Assembly (NCBI GenBank): GCA_020137815.1
Contig: CM035352.1
Coordinates: 8,796,416-8,860,415, forward strand
Source of the DNA: Hormiphora californensis
Taxonomy: Eukaryota; Ctenophora; Tentaculata; Cydippida; Pleurobrachiidae
Length of the DNA stretch: 64,000 nt
Reading direction: 5' to 3'
Shown here: positions 59,601-64,000 of the stretch, piece by piece
Numbering within the stretch: the stretch's first letter is position 1
Layout: every line of letters begins with the position of its first letter
Notes under the pieces: model-generated
Told to the model about the DNA's origin: nothing
Databases searched by the model: none
Seen by the model: the letters and a program-made list of their open reading frames with translations, nothing else
Made by a program: the position numbers and the translations under genes

Positions 59601-62600
59601 AGTTGTGAATTTTAGGGCATATTATCTAACTACTCTGCATATTATCTAACTACTCTGTAGCATATTTACAGAGCTAAGTAGCTTGTATATTATCATATTA
59701 CATATTGCAGTACAATAGCAAACAAACCGAGCACTCGTAATTTATGCATTTAAAATTGTACCCACGTACATATAATATCATATCATTAAATTATACTCTC
59801 TGTCTTAGAACACTGATTCCGAATTGCTGTGAAACAAAACACACCTTACTATTATCTGACATAACCTAACAAAACTAAAACTATACCTAACTCAAATTAT
59901 AAAATATAAAGCCAACAGCGAACTAAACCCAATTAAACCTAACTAAACCCAAACTAAACTAATTTACCCTCATATTGAGATCGTGTAGCCCTTCATTTTC
60001 CACTTTCATGACTATCCCTGTGTCACCAAACGTAACATCCTCATATGCTGTAACACACTTCACCTAGTGTTTTAGTTGGCAGTTGTTATAGCAACCAACT
60101 CAGTTGTTATAGCAACCAACTCAGTTGTTATAGCAGCTAACTCAATTGTTATAGCAACCAACTCAGTTGTTATAGCAACCAACTCAGTTGTTATAGCAAC
60201 CAAATCAGTTGTCATATCAACCGACTCAGTTGTTATAGCAACCATCTGTCTGGTGGGAGAGACAAGTAAAACCTACCTGCATTCCAACATCCACATGTTT
60301 CCTAACGTATTCAGCGTACATATCGGCAGTAGGGAAGGAACCTGGTCCTCTATAACTGTCATCTTCCAATTCTTCTGAAGATTAGAGTAAGATGTAAGAT
60401 GCTTGATTTGTAGTAGTGATATTGGATTTGTAGCCCATTTGTAGTAGTGATATTGGATTTGTAGTAGGGATTGTGGGATGTAAGAAGGTGGGTGAATATG
60501 TTCTCAAAAAGCCAAATATGATAGACGTTTATTCGAGTTGAAAGGTTAAAATAACACTTTTACGTATTTTCTACTAAAGCTAATATCATTGAGTCCACAT
60601 AACATGAGTCTGCTGCAGAAATACCGTCGTAAATTATCCGAATCATTTGAAATCGGTGTCATGAACATTCATAGTTTTTGACCTACAATTAATATGATCT
60701 CTTTCGAAGTGTTGGTAATTGAGATCCTGTAAAGTACTCGATCCGGGGTAGAGAGCCAAACTAGTTTTTCAAGTAAAACAAGGTTTTACTCAAAATGTCA
60801 GATATCAGAGGTTTTCATGAGGGTAATATCAGTAACACCACTCGACTTCTTCTCACGGATGCTTCTAACCATCTTCCTCAGCTCTCCTCTAATCTCCCCA
60901 CCGAAGTAGATCCTCACCAGCGGGTTATATGCTGACGTCAGCACCGCGATGATGAAAGATCCCGTCATGTTGAGAGCGGGAAAGATACCCGGATAGTAGA
61001 TATATATCGTAACGAACACAATCCCCAGAGCGGATCCAGCAGACATGGCGAGTATTGCATGGGATGCCTTGTCGGAGTAGGTGTTGGTCGTAGATGAGAG
61101 GTTGGGTGTCACTCTTTTGAGGGTTACAACGGTGGCGACCGAGGCGACCAACGCCAGGAAGCTAGTTATGATGTTCAGATATAACAGGAATTTAACAACT
61201 CCACTTTCGAAGATGGAACCACTGATCTGTGATGCTAATCCCTCGAAGACAGTAGTAGCCCGTTGGCACCAGGCATACCAAAAACTGCGTGTCAGGTGGC
61301 CGGTACCCACCCACACAAAGACAAAGAACAAGCCAACAAATCCTGTATAGATGATGGCGATGATACCGGTAATCACGGAGAGGGAGGGCGGGGTCCGGAA
61401 AGGGGCGACGACACTGTAGAACCTCAGAGCTGCAAGTACCACTGTCAAGAAGTAAGATGTGTTAGATGACACCACGTAGATAAACGTGGATATCTCCTCA
61501 ATAAATGTGCTATTCCGGGCGAACTCAGGGGGGTTCAAATCAAAGGCGTGGTAAGCAATAACCAGGGGGTGGGAGATATTTGTGAGGAGATCTGAAACTG
61601 CAAGAGCCAGAAATACTGCCGTGCTAGCCTTGAGAGGACTTCGTCTGTAGAACCATATCAGGTAGGAATTCAGGGGGGTTGAGATGGCCCAGCTGGCCAA
61701 CATTATGAGTCCTAGGGTATAACTAGCGATATACTCCCAGGGCTGGGACTCCTGTTCCCTCAGGTAGTCCCCGGTAAAGACAGTTTTAGAGAGGAATTCT
61801 GTTTTTATACTGCAACCAGGGTATGCACCCTCTTGGAGGCATGACGCCCTGTACTGACCGAATAACATATACTAGCTCCTCAGTTACAAAAGATTCTAGG
61901 AATCGACCGTGAGATTAATAACAGACAGGTGCAAATATGAATGATATACTAACTTCAGTAGCATGTAGCTGAACTACAGGTGTGTTTGGAGTGGGTAAGT
62001 TCCTCAGACGAAAAATGATCGAGGGCACGTGTACTCGTTGGTTGCTATGGTTACTAAGTGTGGTGTTGTCTATGACCGGTGTGTATGATAATAGGGCGCC
62101 GATAAACAAACAGGACTGAGGACTGTGGCGTGAGAGAAAAAGAGAGAGAGAGAGATTAAGTGGGTACAGTCAAAACCCCTAATCATCGAACAGATAAAAT
62201 CCCCCCGAAATAGGATATTTCACCTCTAAATCGAATAGTACTGTATCGATCCCAATTCACACCACCTGGCCCAATTCACACCACCTGCACCCCTTGCCCT
62301 TGCCCCTTACCATCTGTATCCCATGCCCAATTCAGACCACCACTTACCATCTGTGAATTCTTCCTCTTCATCCGAACTACTATCAGTGAGAACCAGTGGT
62401 CCTGGCAAGGGTGGCGGGGGGTTCTCCAGTAACCAAGCCACCACCTGCTCAACACGAGGCTCAGCTATCCCAAGGGCTGGGGAGAAAATTAGTTACAGCT
62501 GTGGTAATACGCATAATGCATACAATATCGTTGGTTTTATCATAAGTGGGGGCAATGAACTGAAACACGATCATAAGAATTTAGCAAAATGTCTCTATGG

Positions 62601-64000
62601 CTCACGACCATAAAAGTTTAAGATTTAGTAAGCTTTTCTCTCTGGCTTACCAGTAATAGCGTACTGGATGTGATGCAAAACAAATCCCATATCCAGAACC
62701 TGAGACACAATGGCAGTTGATGCCTTCATTGGGGGTGGTGTAACTGTCTTCGGTTTTTTGTTCTTCTTCCTTGACGGTGGTGGGTCAGGGTGCAGGAGAT
62801 CCGAAATGAGGAGTTGGGAGAGTGACAAAGCGGCAATCTCCAACTCCTCCCCAGAAAACATGGCCTTTACAGGACTGGGCCTAGTTGCTGAGAAGATCAG
62901 TTGTCGAAGGAGCTGTGAGGCACCCGGTTTGTGCTCGTAGGATAGTGGTGACTGGAAGTTTTTGGGTAGAATTGTTGTGTCCGGGGGTGCGTTCACCATG
63001 ATGGCACGGAGCCTGCTTTGGGAGCGGAATAGGACACGTGCGGCCCGTAGAACACCAAATGAAAGGACTTGTTTCCAGAGGAGGCCAGCCTCTACTCGGG
63101 GAGATGTGGGAGATTGTGGAGGGGGAACTGGAGAGAGGGCGGTGTTCTCACTGTGGGCTGAAAATAGGAGAAACAGATATTAGAAGTTAGAAATTGGTAG
63201 GATCGATAGTCGATAGTCGATTCACGGAAAGTAATAAAGTGAAAATAAAACGGTATAATGATTAATTTACTGAATATTCGGCAGATCTAAACTACCTTCA
63301 ACCCACCTTCAATATCCTCCCGTTCTGGTAGGGGTGTGTCCCCCAGACTGCGCCGTCTGGCATGCCTCTTGGTATGAGGGGAGGTAATAGCAGAACAACT
63401 AGACGTCCTCACATGACCTCCCGGACTTATCGGTGTTTCTGGATCTGCCTCTATGAGGGATGTTGGATTTTCAAGGTCTAAATAGCGCCAGTTAAATTGT
63501 TTGCGCTATTACACACGAAAAAAGTAGAACAAGGAAACCCCAAGTAAAGGTGAGGCAGGTGCATGAAGTACGTGAGATATCAGGCTAAATGCAGTACTAA
63601 TTTGCAATACCTAATCTGCGGGATCCGCTCGCCAGGAGAATAATGGAAGCCCACACGGCCATGTCCCGCTCAGTCATTGGTAGTTTATCCACGTGCAATG
63701 TCTCCTCGTTCACCGCAGTGACGTCATTCAGTAAACATGCCTGGAGAAGAGGGGTTCAGTGGGGGGATGGGTCAGAGAATAGGGGGTCAGAGTCGAGAAG
63801 AGGGGGTCAGAGGGGGCATACAATACACATAGAGAAAAGGGGTCCAGCAGATATGCCTGGAGGGTTCAGACTTCAGTGGGGACAGGAACCAATTAGAATT
63901 GGAAATAAATAGAGGGATACATATTTTATTTACGATATGAGATATCTAATTTTCAAGATGAATGGTACCTTTTTGCTGCGATCATGTAACTGTAGGCTGA
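28599..64000 (-). CDS. HERC2: HERC2 giant E3 ubiquitin ligase, C-terminal half (5' end outside window)
   Basis: At least 45 exons on the minus strand encode, in order, a UBA-like region, the CPH domain, the MIB/HERC2 module, a ZZ finger, a DOC domain, RCC1-like domain 2, a linker with a galactose-binding-like segment, RCC1-like domain 3 and the HECT domain. This domain order is unique to HERC2, an E3 ligase acting in DNA-damage signalling and centrosome/trafficking control. By comparison with the human protein (about 4,830 residues) the window covers roughly residue 2,300 to the end. The gene enters from the right edge; 63969-64000 is part of an exon. Three single-base frameshifts break exons near 46211, 47780 and 56361. 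Introns host two other genes, a retroposon and four large foldbacks. Segments are described separately. Confidence 0.95.
29542..29923. mobile_element. 382-bp foldback MITE with TA target site
   Basis: Ends AGGAACCATAATAAAGTTCA and the inverse TGAACTTTATTATGGTTCCT are flanked by TA on both sides (29540-29541, 29924-29925). The body is made of alternating AAGAGCGCACC and GATACC/GACACC-type motifs on the left, repeated inverted on the right, so the whole element can fold. TA duplication suggests a Tc1/mariner derivative. It lies in a HERC2 intron before the final HECT exons. Confidence 0.85.
31121..32858. mobile_element. 1.74-kb palindromic element, TTAA-flanked, piggyBac-like
   Basis: The ends are CCCTTTGAGGCCCA and TGGGCCTCAAAGGG, flanked by TTAA at 31117-31120 and 32859-32862, as for piggyBac-type transposons. 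The arms run nearly to the centre: CAACTACCATGCTTCA at about 31777 pairs with TGAAGCATGGTAGTTG at about 31982, leaving a loop of about 170 bp. The motif GGGTCATATATGACCC recurs near the ends. No transposase is encoded. Confidence 0.88.
33364..34612. repeat. Junction-derived minisatellites at three HECT exon edges
   Basis: Three separate arrays copy a splice junction beside its own exon. At 33364-33510 the acceptor of exon 33374-33184 (CTTTACAG|GGTTGCTATACC on the minus strand) occurs about four times. At 33836-33930 the donor of exon 34131-33924 (GATTCCTAG|GTAGG) occurs three times. At 34425-34612 the acceptor flank of exon 34425-34315 is repeated about five times (GGGAGAGTTTGTTACTT). Confidence 0.8.
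35270..43906 (-). CDS. HERC2: HERC2: third RCC1-like domain (RLD3)
   Basis: Exons are about 43906-43573, 43406-43298, 41915-41767, 41182-41084, 39494-39330, 38827-38708, 38499-38370, 38181-37973 and 35455-35270. Blades are easy to follow: [134 protein letters not shown] and [14 protein letters not shown]. The first exon also carries [15 protein letters not shown], the conserved helix before the propeller. All junctions join in phase. The propeller should bind partner proteins. Introns hold an ORF1-only retroposon and a microprotein gene on the other strand. Confidence 0.95.
35986..36058 (-). tRNA. tRNA-Val(GAC)-like, degenerate 5' half; probable pseudogene
   Basis: On the minus strand the 3' half is convincing. 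An anticodon stem with the 7-base loop TTGACAC gives anticodon GAC. A T-arm carries GGGTTCGAAAC, the acceptor strand is CCGGACC with discriminator A, and an oligo-T run follows as a Pol III terminator. The D-arm is poor (CAGCTATCGGGTTTCAT), and no 5' acceptor strand GGTCCGG is present. It lies inside a transposon-like block. A tRNA pseudogene or tRNA-derived SINE remnant is likelier than a working tRNA. Confidence 0.45.
36525..36719. mobile_element. GC-hairpin MITE, family A copy 2
   Basis: Inverted ends ATGAACGTTTGT and ACAAACGTTCAT enclose CGCGTTATAGG, then hairpins TTTAATCGCC... GGCGATTAAA and GTTGGCTGTCCCCAGC... GCTGGGAACAGCCAAC. The internal arrangement matches the MITE at 8542-8729 in reverse orientation. 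Confidence 0.75.
38497..38932. repeat. Junction-derived repeats at two RLD3 exon acceptors
   Basis: At 38497-38600 the acceptor flank of exon 38499-38370 (GAAATTAGGTCATCATTAGG) is repeated three to four times. At 38881-38930 about 48 bp spanning the acceptor and first codons of exon 38827-38708 are copied once (CACAGAGTCTGGGCATCCCC), separated from the exon by a GA run. Confidence 0.85.
39547..41030 (+). mobile_element. ORF1-only non-LTR retroposon (LINE-derived)
   Basis: The 1,484-bp unit is flanked by a 7-bp duplication CATTTGT (39540-39546 and 41031-41037). It starts with a 21-bp sequence present twice (ACTTCTCACATATCGCTTATC), encodes a complete ORF1 protein, and ends in a hairpin (ACTACCCACCGTGGTAGT) followed by TTGATTGATTGATTGATTC. 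The hairpin plus short 3' repeat is typical of CR1/L2-type LINEs. No reverse transcriptase follows: only 330 bp separate the ORF1 stop from the tail. Confidence 0.85.
39693..40700 (+). CDS. Retroposon ORF1 protein (coiled coil plus RRM-like domain)
   Basis: The frame encodes 335 residues and is fully open. Residues 1-95 are of unknown fold ([16 protein letters not shown]). Residues 100-150 are a coiled coil ([37 protein letters not shown]). Residues 205-330 form the RRM-like module of LINE ORF1 proteins: [59 protein letters not shown] and [10 protein letters not shown]. Such proteins bind retroposon RNA as trimers. The intact frame implies a recent insertion or continued use. It is antisense to HERC2, inside its intron. 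Confidence 0.8.
   Translation: MDRTFSSWEHGAPDDEIDVADYRKLETSIMGTLRLVGGYPDPNKEGGIFEDKRMVHSYLAKVDTIKKTKFIAEMAGLLWYRALPLIKHARSFIEKQSSSEQLFEQLEEDLSSAKVQLDNAREELLQGHRKISALQDEVSSLKDTVISLKDGMLEKSVNAVQAVVKNEIQSYSTVLESAATAVNQACTSALAPSKIRSAIASASTDRSSNLIVYGLCEDGRSSDSDKVKELFEHLVEAPVLSKTERLGRCMEERVRPVKVVLRSSESVRAILGKAARLKESETFHSVYLAPDRTLEERVERRSLVANLRERRESEPEKVWVIRQGSVVGTEKTESG
41474..41566. repeat. (GA)n microsatellite
   Basis: Nearly 90 bp of GA units lie within a purine-rich tract (41335-41610). It sits just upstream of the microprotein gene start at 41684 and within the HERC2 intron. Long serine/leucine frames on the minus strand here are artefacts of the repeat. Confidence 0.95.
41684..42281 (+). CDS. 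69-residue single-span membrane microprotein, 3 exons, interleaved with HERC2
   Basis: Exons are 41684-41701, 41993-42096 and 42194-42281, each bounded by clean GT and AG signals (GTAATT/ATCTAG, GTAAGT/TTCCAG) with matching phases. The start context ACCATGG is strong. The protein begins [21 protein letters not shown] hydrophobic helix of about 26 residues follows ([20 protein letters not shown]), then a cytosolic-type tail with two cysteines ([20 protein letters not shown]) ending KKDIKN. It has no cleavable signal, so it is probably a tail-exposed single-pass protein. I do not recognise the family. HERC2 exon 41915-41767, on the other strand, lies inside its first intron. Being short and spliced, it is invisible to simple reading-frame scans. 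Confidence 0.6.
42282..43297. other. AT-rich HERC2 intron segment with MITEs and a CCCCATTATAG repeat
   Basis: After the microprotein stop the sequence is AT-rich without coding signs. A full MITE copy lies at 42440-42606 and a fragment at 42972-43030. From about 43060 to 43290 a loose minisatellite of AGCCCCATTATAGCCCTATT units runs up to the donor of HERC2 exon 43406-43298. Confidence 0.7.
42440..42606. mobile_element. MITE, CAGTCGGACCCCGATTTACC family, longest copy
   Basis: The left end is CGAACCCCGATTTACCGGG and the right end CCCGGTAAATCGGGGTCCG followed by ACTGTA. The interior repeats related sequence (GGTAAATCGGGGTGCCC, TATATCGGGG). TIR style and TA flank suggest a pogo-like Tc1/mariner MITE. 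Confidence 0.75.
43404..43480. repeat. Acceptor-flank duplication
   Basis: GGAGAGTATTTGGGG next to the acceptor of HERC2 exon 43406-43298 is repeated once about 55 bp further into the intron. Confidence 0.7.
44068..44655. repeat. 16-copy 36-bp array of a HERC2 5' splice junction
   Basis: The unit CGCTCACTACTTACTCAATA plus AACCAAGTCCACTTAT is repeated about 16 times. On the HERC2 strand each unit contains the last exon bases TGGACTTGGTTTATTGA followed by GTAAGTAG, a near-perfect donor. The unit next to the exon body (donor at 44624-44625) is the real junction, since the exon frame meets TAA immediately beyond it. The long open frame on the plus strand (44058-44756) is a by-product of a unit length divisible by three. 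Confidence 0.92.
44626..48355 (-). CDS. HERC2: HERC2: linker between RLD2 and RLD3, with two frameshifts
   Basis: Exons are about 48355-48191, 47984-47704, 46587-46411, 46271-46152, 45530-45443, 45283-45046 and 44815-44626. Recognisable segments are KPSLTKVM-like helix sequence, [87 protein letters not shown] and [16 protein letters not shown]. They match the human linker in order, including a galactose-binding-like beta-sandwich. In the exon at 47984-47704 the frame must shift by one missing base near 47780. In the exon at 46271-46152 it must drop one base near 46211. The first segment is the least certain. Confidence 0.85.
46600..47695. repeat. 1.1-kb purine-rich (GA/GAGGA) tract
   Basis: The plus strand here is mostly A and G with very few T, first as a mixed GAGCGA/GACCGA sequence (46740-47390), then as near-pure GA (47400-47690). 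Scarcity of T removes stop codons in every plus frame, which explains overlapping long frames (up to 355 codons) rich in R, E and G. It fills the HERC2 intron between exons 47984-47704 and 46587-46411. Confidence 0.9.
48568..54379. mobile_element. 5.8-kb nested-palindrome element rich in GGCGCC motifs
   Basis: The ends GGTAGTATGAAAGATTAGGT and ACCTAATCTTTCATACTACC are flanked by a perfect 8-bp duplication CAGACCGC (48560-48567, 54380-54387). Long parts consist of variants of TGGCGCCA and TTTGTCGCCATATGGCGCC, in head-to-head arms: 48570-49115 pairs with 51115-51620, and 51600-52840 pairs with 52810-54150. A separate palindrome sits at 49656-50898. No transposase frame is visible; the many long frames in the array (up to 455 codons, rich in WRQMSP-like repeats) follow the motif. 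An 8-bp duplication fits hAT, P or Merlin-type elements; the family is undetermined. Confidence 0.9.
49656..50898. mobile_element. 1.24-kb TTAA-flanked palindrome nested in the 5.8-kb element
   Basis: Inverted ends GGGTACGCTAAC and GTTAGCGTACCC are flanked by TTAA (49652-49655 and 50899-50902). The arms extend to the centre near 50270 (for example AATCCATCTCAG against CTGAGATGGATT). It is a secondary insertion into the larger element. The 65-codon frame at 50431 has no protein features. Confidence 0.85.
54476..54637. mobile_element. MITE, CAGTCGGACCCCGATTTACC family
   Basis: AATCGGACCCCGATTTACCG at the left and CGGTAAATCGGGGTCCGACT at the right are inverted copies, about 160 bp apart, directly next to the donor of HERC2 exon 54875-54648. 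Confidence 0.8.
54648..57313 (-). CDS. HERC2: HERC2: second RCC1-like domain (RLD2), one frameshift
   Basis: Exons are about 57313-57158, 56866-56710, 56543-56307, 56145-55951, 55729-55526 and 54875-54648. Blades read [87 protein letters not shown] and [16 protein letters not shown], matching human RLD2 blade by blade. In the exon at 56543-56307 the sequence after YTWGLG must lose one base (56361) to restore [18 protein letters not shown]; as written it stops soon after. Downstream the frame is open. After this block a 6.3-kb intron carries the GGCGCC-rich element. Confidence 0.93.
54876..55525. other. HERC2 intron with short tandem repeat
   Basis: No gene is seen. A segment at about 55225-55375 contains two related copies of AATAATAATATGCAACCAGC with CGGGGCC blocks. 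Poly-G runs occur near 54915 and 54981. A MITE end remnant (ACAGTCGGACTATGATTTA) lies at 55384. Confidence 0.55.
56164..56232. mobile_element. Short MITE, CAGTCGGACCCCGATTTACC family
   Basis: TACAGTCGGACTTTACCAGG and AAATCGGGGTCCGACTGTA face each other in a HERC2 intron, leaving a 69-bp element. Confidence 0.75.
57484..58754 (-). CDS. HERC2: HERC2: ZZ zinc finger and DOC domain
   Basis: Exons are about 58754-58571, 58456-58251, 57964-57810 and 57673-57484. The first holds the ZZ finger: [19 protein letters not shown], then [17 protein letters not shown], with all paired cysteines and the histidines for two zinc ions. The next three form the APC10/DOC beta-sandwich: [41 protein letters not shown] and [11 protein letters not shown] fingers bind sumoylated or N-terminal histone-type ligands, and DOC domains bind substrates of large E3 ligases. 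Spacing and order match human HERC2. Confidence 0.95.
58040..58225. repeat. 31-bp minisatellite
   Basis: About six copies of GAGACTGGGAGTATCACGCC plus ACCGGTTGCGT lie in the HERC2 intron between the two DOC exons, ending about 25 bp from the donor of exon 58456-58251. Confidence 0.9.
59014..60374 (-). CDS. HERC2: HERC2: CPH domain and MIB/HERC2 module
   Basis: Exons are 60374-60277, 60063-59968, 59423-59314 and 59176-59014. The first two encode [14 protein letters not shown] and [19 protein letters not shown], then EGLHDLNMR; with the third ([20 protein letters not shown]) they form the CPH domain, which in CUL7, PARC and HERC2 binds p53. The fourth carries [20 protein letters not shown] and [20 protein letters not shown], the MIB/HERC2-type beta-barrel directly before the ZZ finger. 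All phases join. Confidence 0.93.
59424..59967. other. HERC2 intron with a small palindrome
   Basis: A foldback of about 105 bp (59448-59555) has ends AGGAACCGACCGAA and TTCGCTCGGTTCCT around CACGTGACTGATTATC. Beyond it lies an AT-rich stretch with loose CTAACTAAACC repetition near 59870-59960. No gene is seen. Confidence 0.55.
60078..60245. repeat. 21-bp minisatellite
   Basis: About eight copies of AACTCAGTTGTTATAGCAACC start within about 15 bp of the acceptor of HERC2 exon 60063-59968. The resulting plus-strand frame (VVIATNS repeats) is not a gene. Confidence 0.92.
60798..61868 (-). CDS. Orphan rhodopsin-class GPCR, intronless, nested in HERC2 intron
   Basis: The single exon encodes 356 residues with seven hydrophobic spans. 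TM1 is [12 protein letters not shown] and loop 1 [11 protein letters not shown]2 carries [15 protein letters not shown], the class A LAxxD pattern with its sodium-site aspartate. TM3 ends in [13 protein letters not shown], so the DRY motif is ALRFY. TM7 has [11 protein letters not shown], matching NPxxY, followed by a basic helix 8 ([14 protein letters not shown]). An extracellular loop holds NLSS- and NSTF-type glycosylation sites. The ligand is unknown. It shares strand with HERC2 and lies wholly between exons 62476-62348 and 60374-60277. It differs clearly from the GPCR at 6052-7035. Confidence 0.88.
   Translation of the reverse strand: MLFGQYRASCLQEGAYPGCSIKTEFLSKTVFTGDYLREQESQPWEYIASYTLGLIMLASWAISTPLNSYLIWFYRRSPLKASTAVFLALAVSDLLTNISHPLVIAYHAFDLNPPEFARNSTFIEEISTFIYVVSSNTSYFLTVVLAALRFYSVVAPFRTPPSLSVITGIIAIIYTGFVGLFFVFVWVGTGHLTRSFWYAWCQRATTVFEGLASQISGSIFESGVVKFLLYLNIITSFLALVASVATVVTLKRVTPNLSSTTNTYSDKASHAILAMSAGSALGIVFVTIYIYYPGIFPALNMTGSFIIAVLTSAYNPLVRIYFGGEIRGELRKMVRSIREKKSSGVTDITLMKTSDI
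61869..62347. other. HERC2 intron, probable GPCR promoter region
   Basis: No gene is seen. A degenerate MITE-like segment lies at about 62163-62250 (TACAGTCAAAACCCCTAATC to ATAGTACTGTA). Just before exon 62476-62348, the donor segment CTTACCATCTGT occurs twice (62312 and 62343). Confidence 0.5.
62348..64000 (-). CDS. HERC2: HERC2: region upstream of CPH, UBA-like segment, cut by window edge
   Basis: Exons are 64000-63969 (partial), 63740-63611, 63477-63307, 63157-62651 and 62476-62348. Segments include [20 protein letters not shown], a serine-rich linker, [20 protein letters not shown], and [20 protein letters not shown], which has the MGF-type loop of a UBA domain. Then comes [19 protein letters not shown] and an acidic run (SSSDEEEF). 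This fits the human region near residues 2,300-2,550. The upstream exons, including RLD1, lie outside. Confidence 0.88.

Noticed and set aside
59840-59960. Interstitial telomere-like repeat
   Set aside because: CTAACTAAACC-like words are irregular and do not form a consistent 5-7-bp unit.

Overview
This is nuclear DNA from an animal. Every confident gene is split by short GT-AG introns, and the proteins (androglobin, HERC2, a NIMA kinase with an RCC1 propeller, CCP/sushi and fucolectin-type secreted proteins, rhodopsin-class GPCRs) are metazoan families. Gene spacing is tight (130-190 bp between neighbours), two intronless GPCRs sit inside introns, and the introns are packed with foldback transposons. 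This suits an early-branching or compact invertebrate genome (sponge- or cnidarian-grade), but I cannot name the species.

Layout. 502-17149 (-): an apparently intact androglobin gene of about 27 exons. Its introns hold a fucolectin-like gene on the opposite strand (2783-4154) and a class A GPCR (6052-7035), plus a recent tandem duplication (7.75-10.85 kb). 17282-20266 (-): a Nek8/Nek9-type kinase, 132 bp upstream of androglobin. 20449-22061 (-): a gene with a degenerate EF-hand-like region, not recognised. 22527 onward (+): a secreted sushi-domain protein transcribed divergently from the preceding gene; a 3.8-kb foldback element (23503-27291) lies directly behind its third exon. 28599-64000 (-): the C-terminal half of a HERC2 orthologue, running off the right edge: UBA-like region, CPH, MIB/HERC2 module, ZZ finger, DOC domain, RLD2, linker, RLD3 and HECT. 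HERC2 introns host a second GPCR (60798-61868), an ORF1-only retroposon (39547-41030), a previously hidden three-exon microprotein gene interleaved antisense with a HERC2 exon (41684-42281), and several large palindromic elements (29.5, 31.1-32.9, 35.5-37.6 and 48.6-54.4 kb).

Biology. Androglobin and Nek8-type kinases are both ciliary/flagellar proteins in animals studied so far, so the head-to-tail cluster may be a ciliary neighbourhood. HERC2 is a giant E3 ubiquitin ligase. Three single-base frameshifts interrupt otherwise well conserved HERC2 exons (near 46.21, 47.78 and 56.36 kb); the androglobin reading frame holds across nearly all its junctions.

The most unusual features are structural: (i) small tandem duplications that copy a splice junction next to its own exon, seen at about fourteen exon edges, including a 16-copy array of a 5' splice site; (ii) a 5.8-kb element with a perfect 8-bp target duplication built largely from GGCGCC-centred motifs in nested palindromes; (iii) a 3.8-kb foldback whose arms are oppositely oriented arrays of a 32-bp minisatellite; (iv) the interleaved 69-residue single-span membrane microprotein gene. 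Exon coordinates were read by eye from splice motifs, phase continuity and remembered family sequence; no search or alignment was run.
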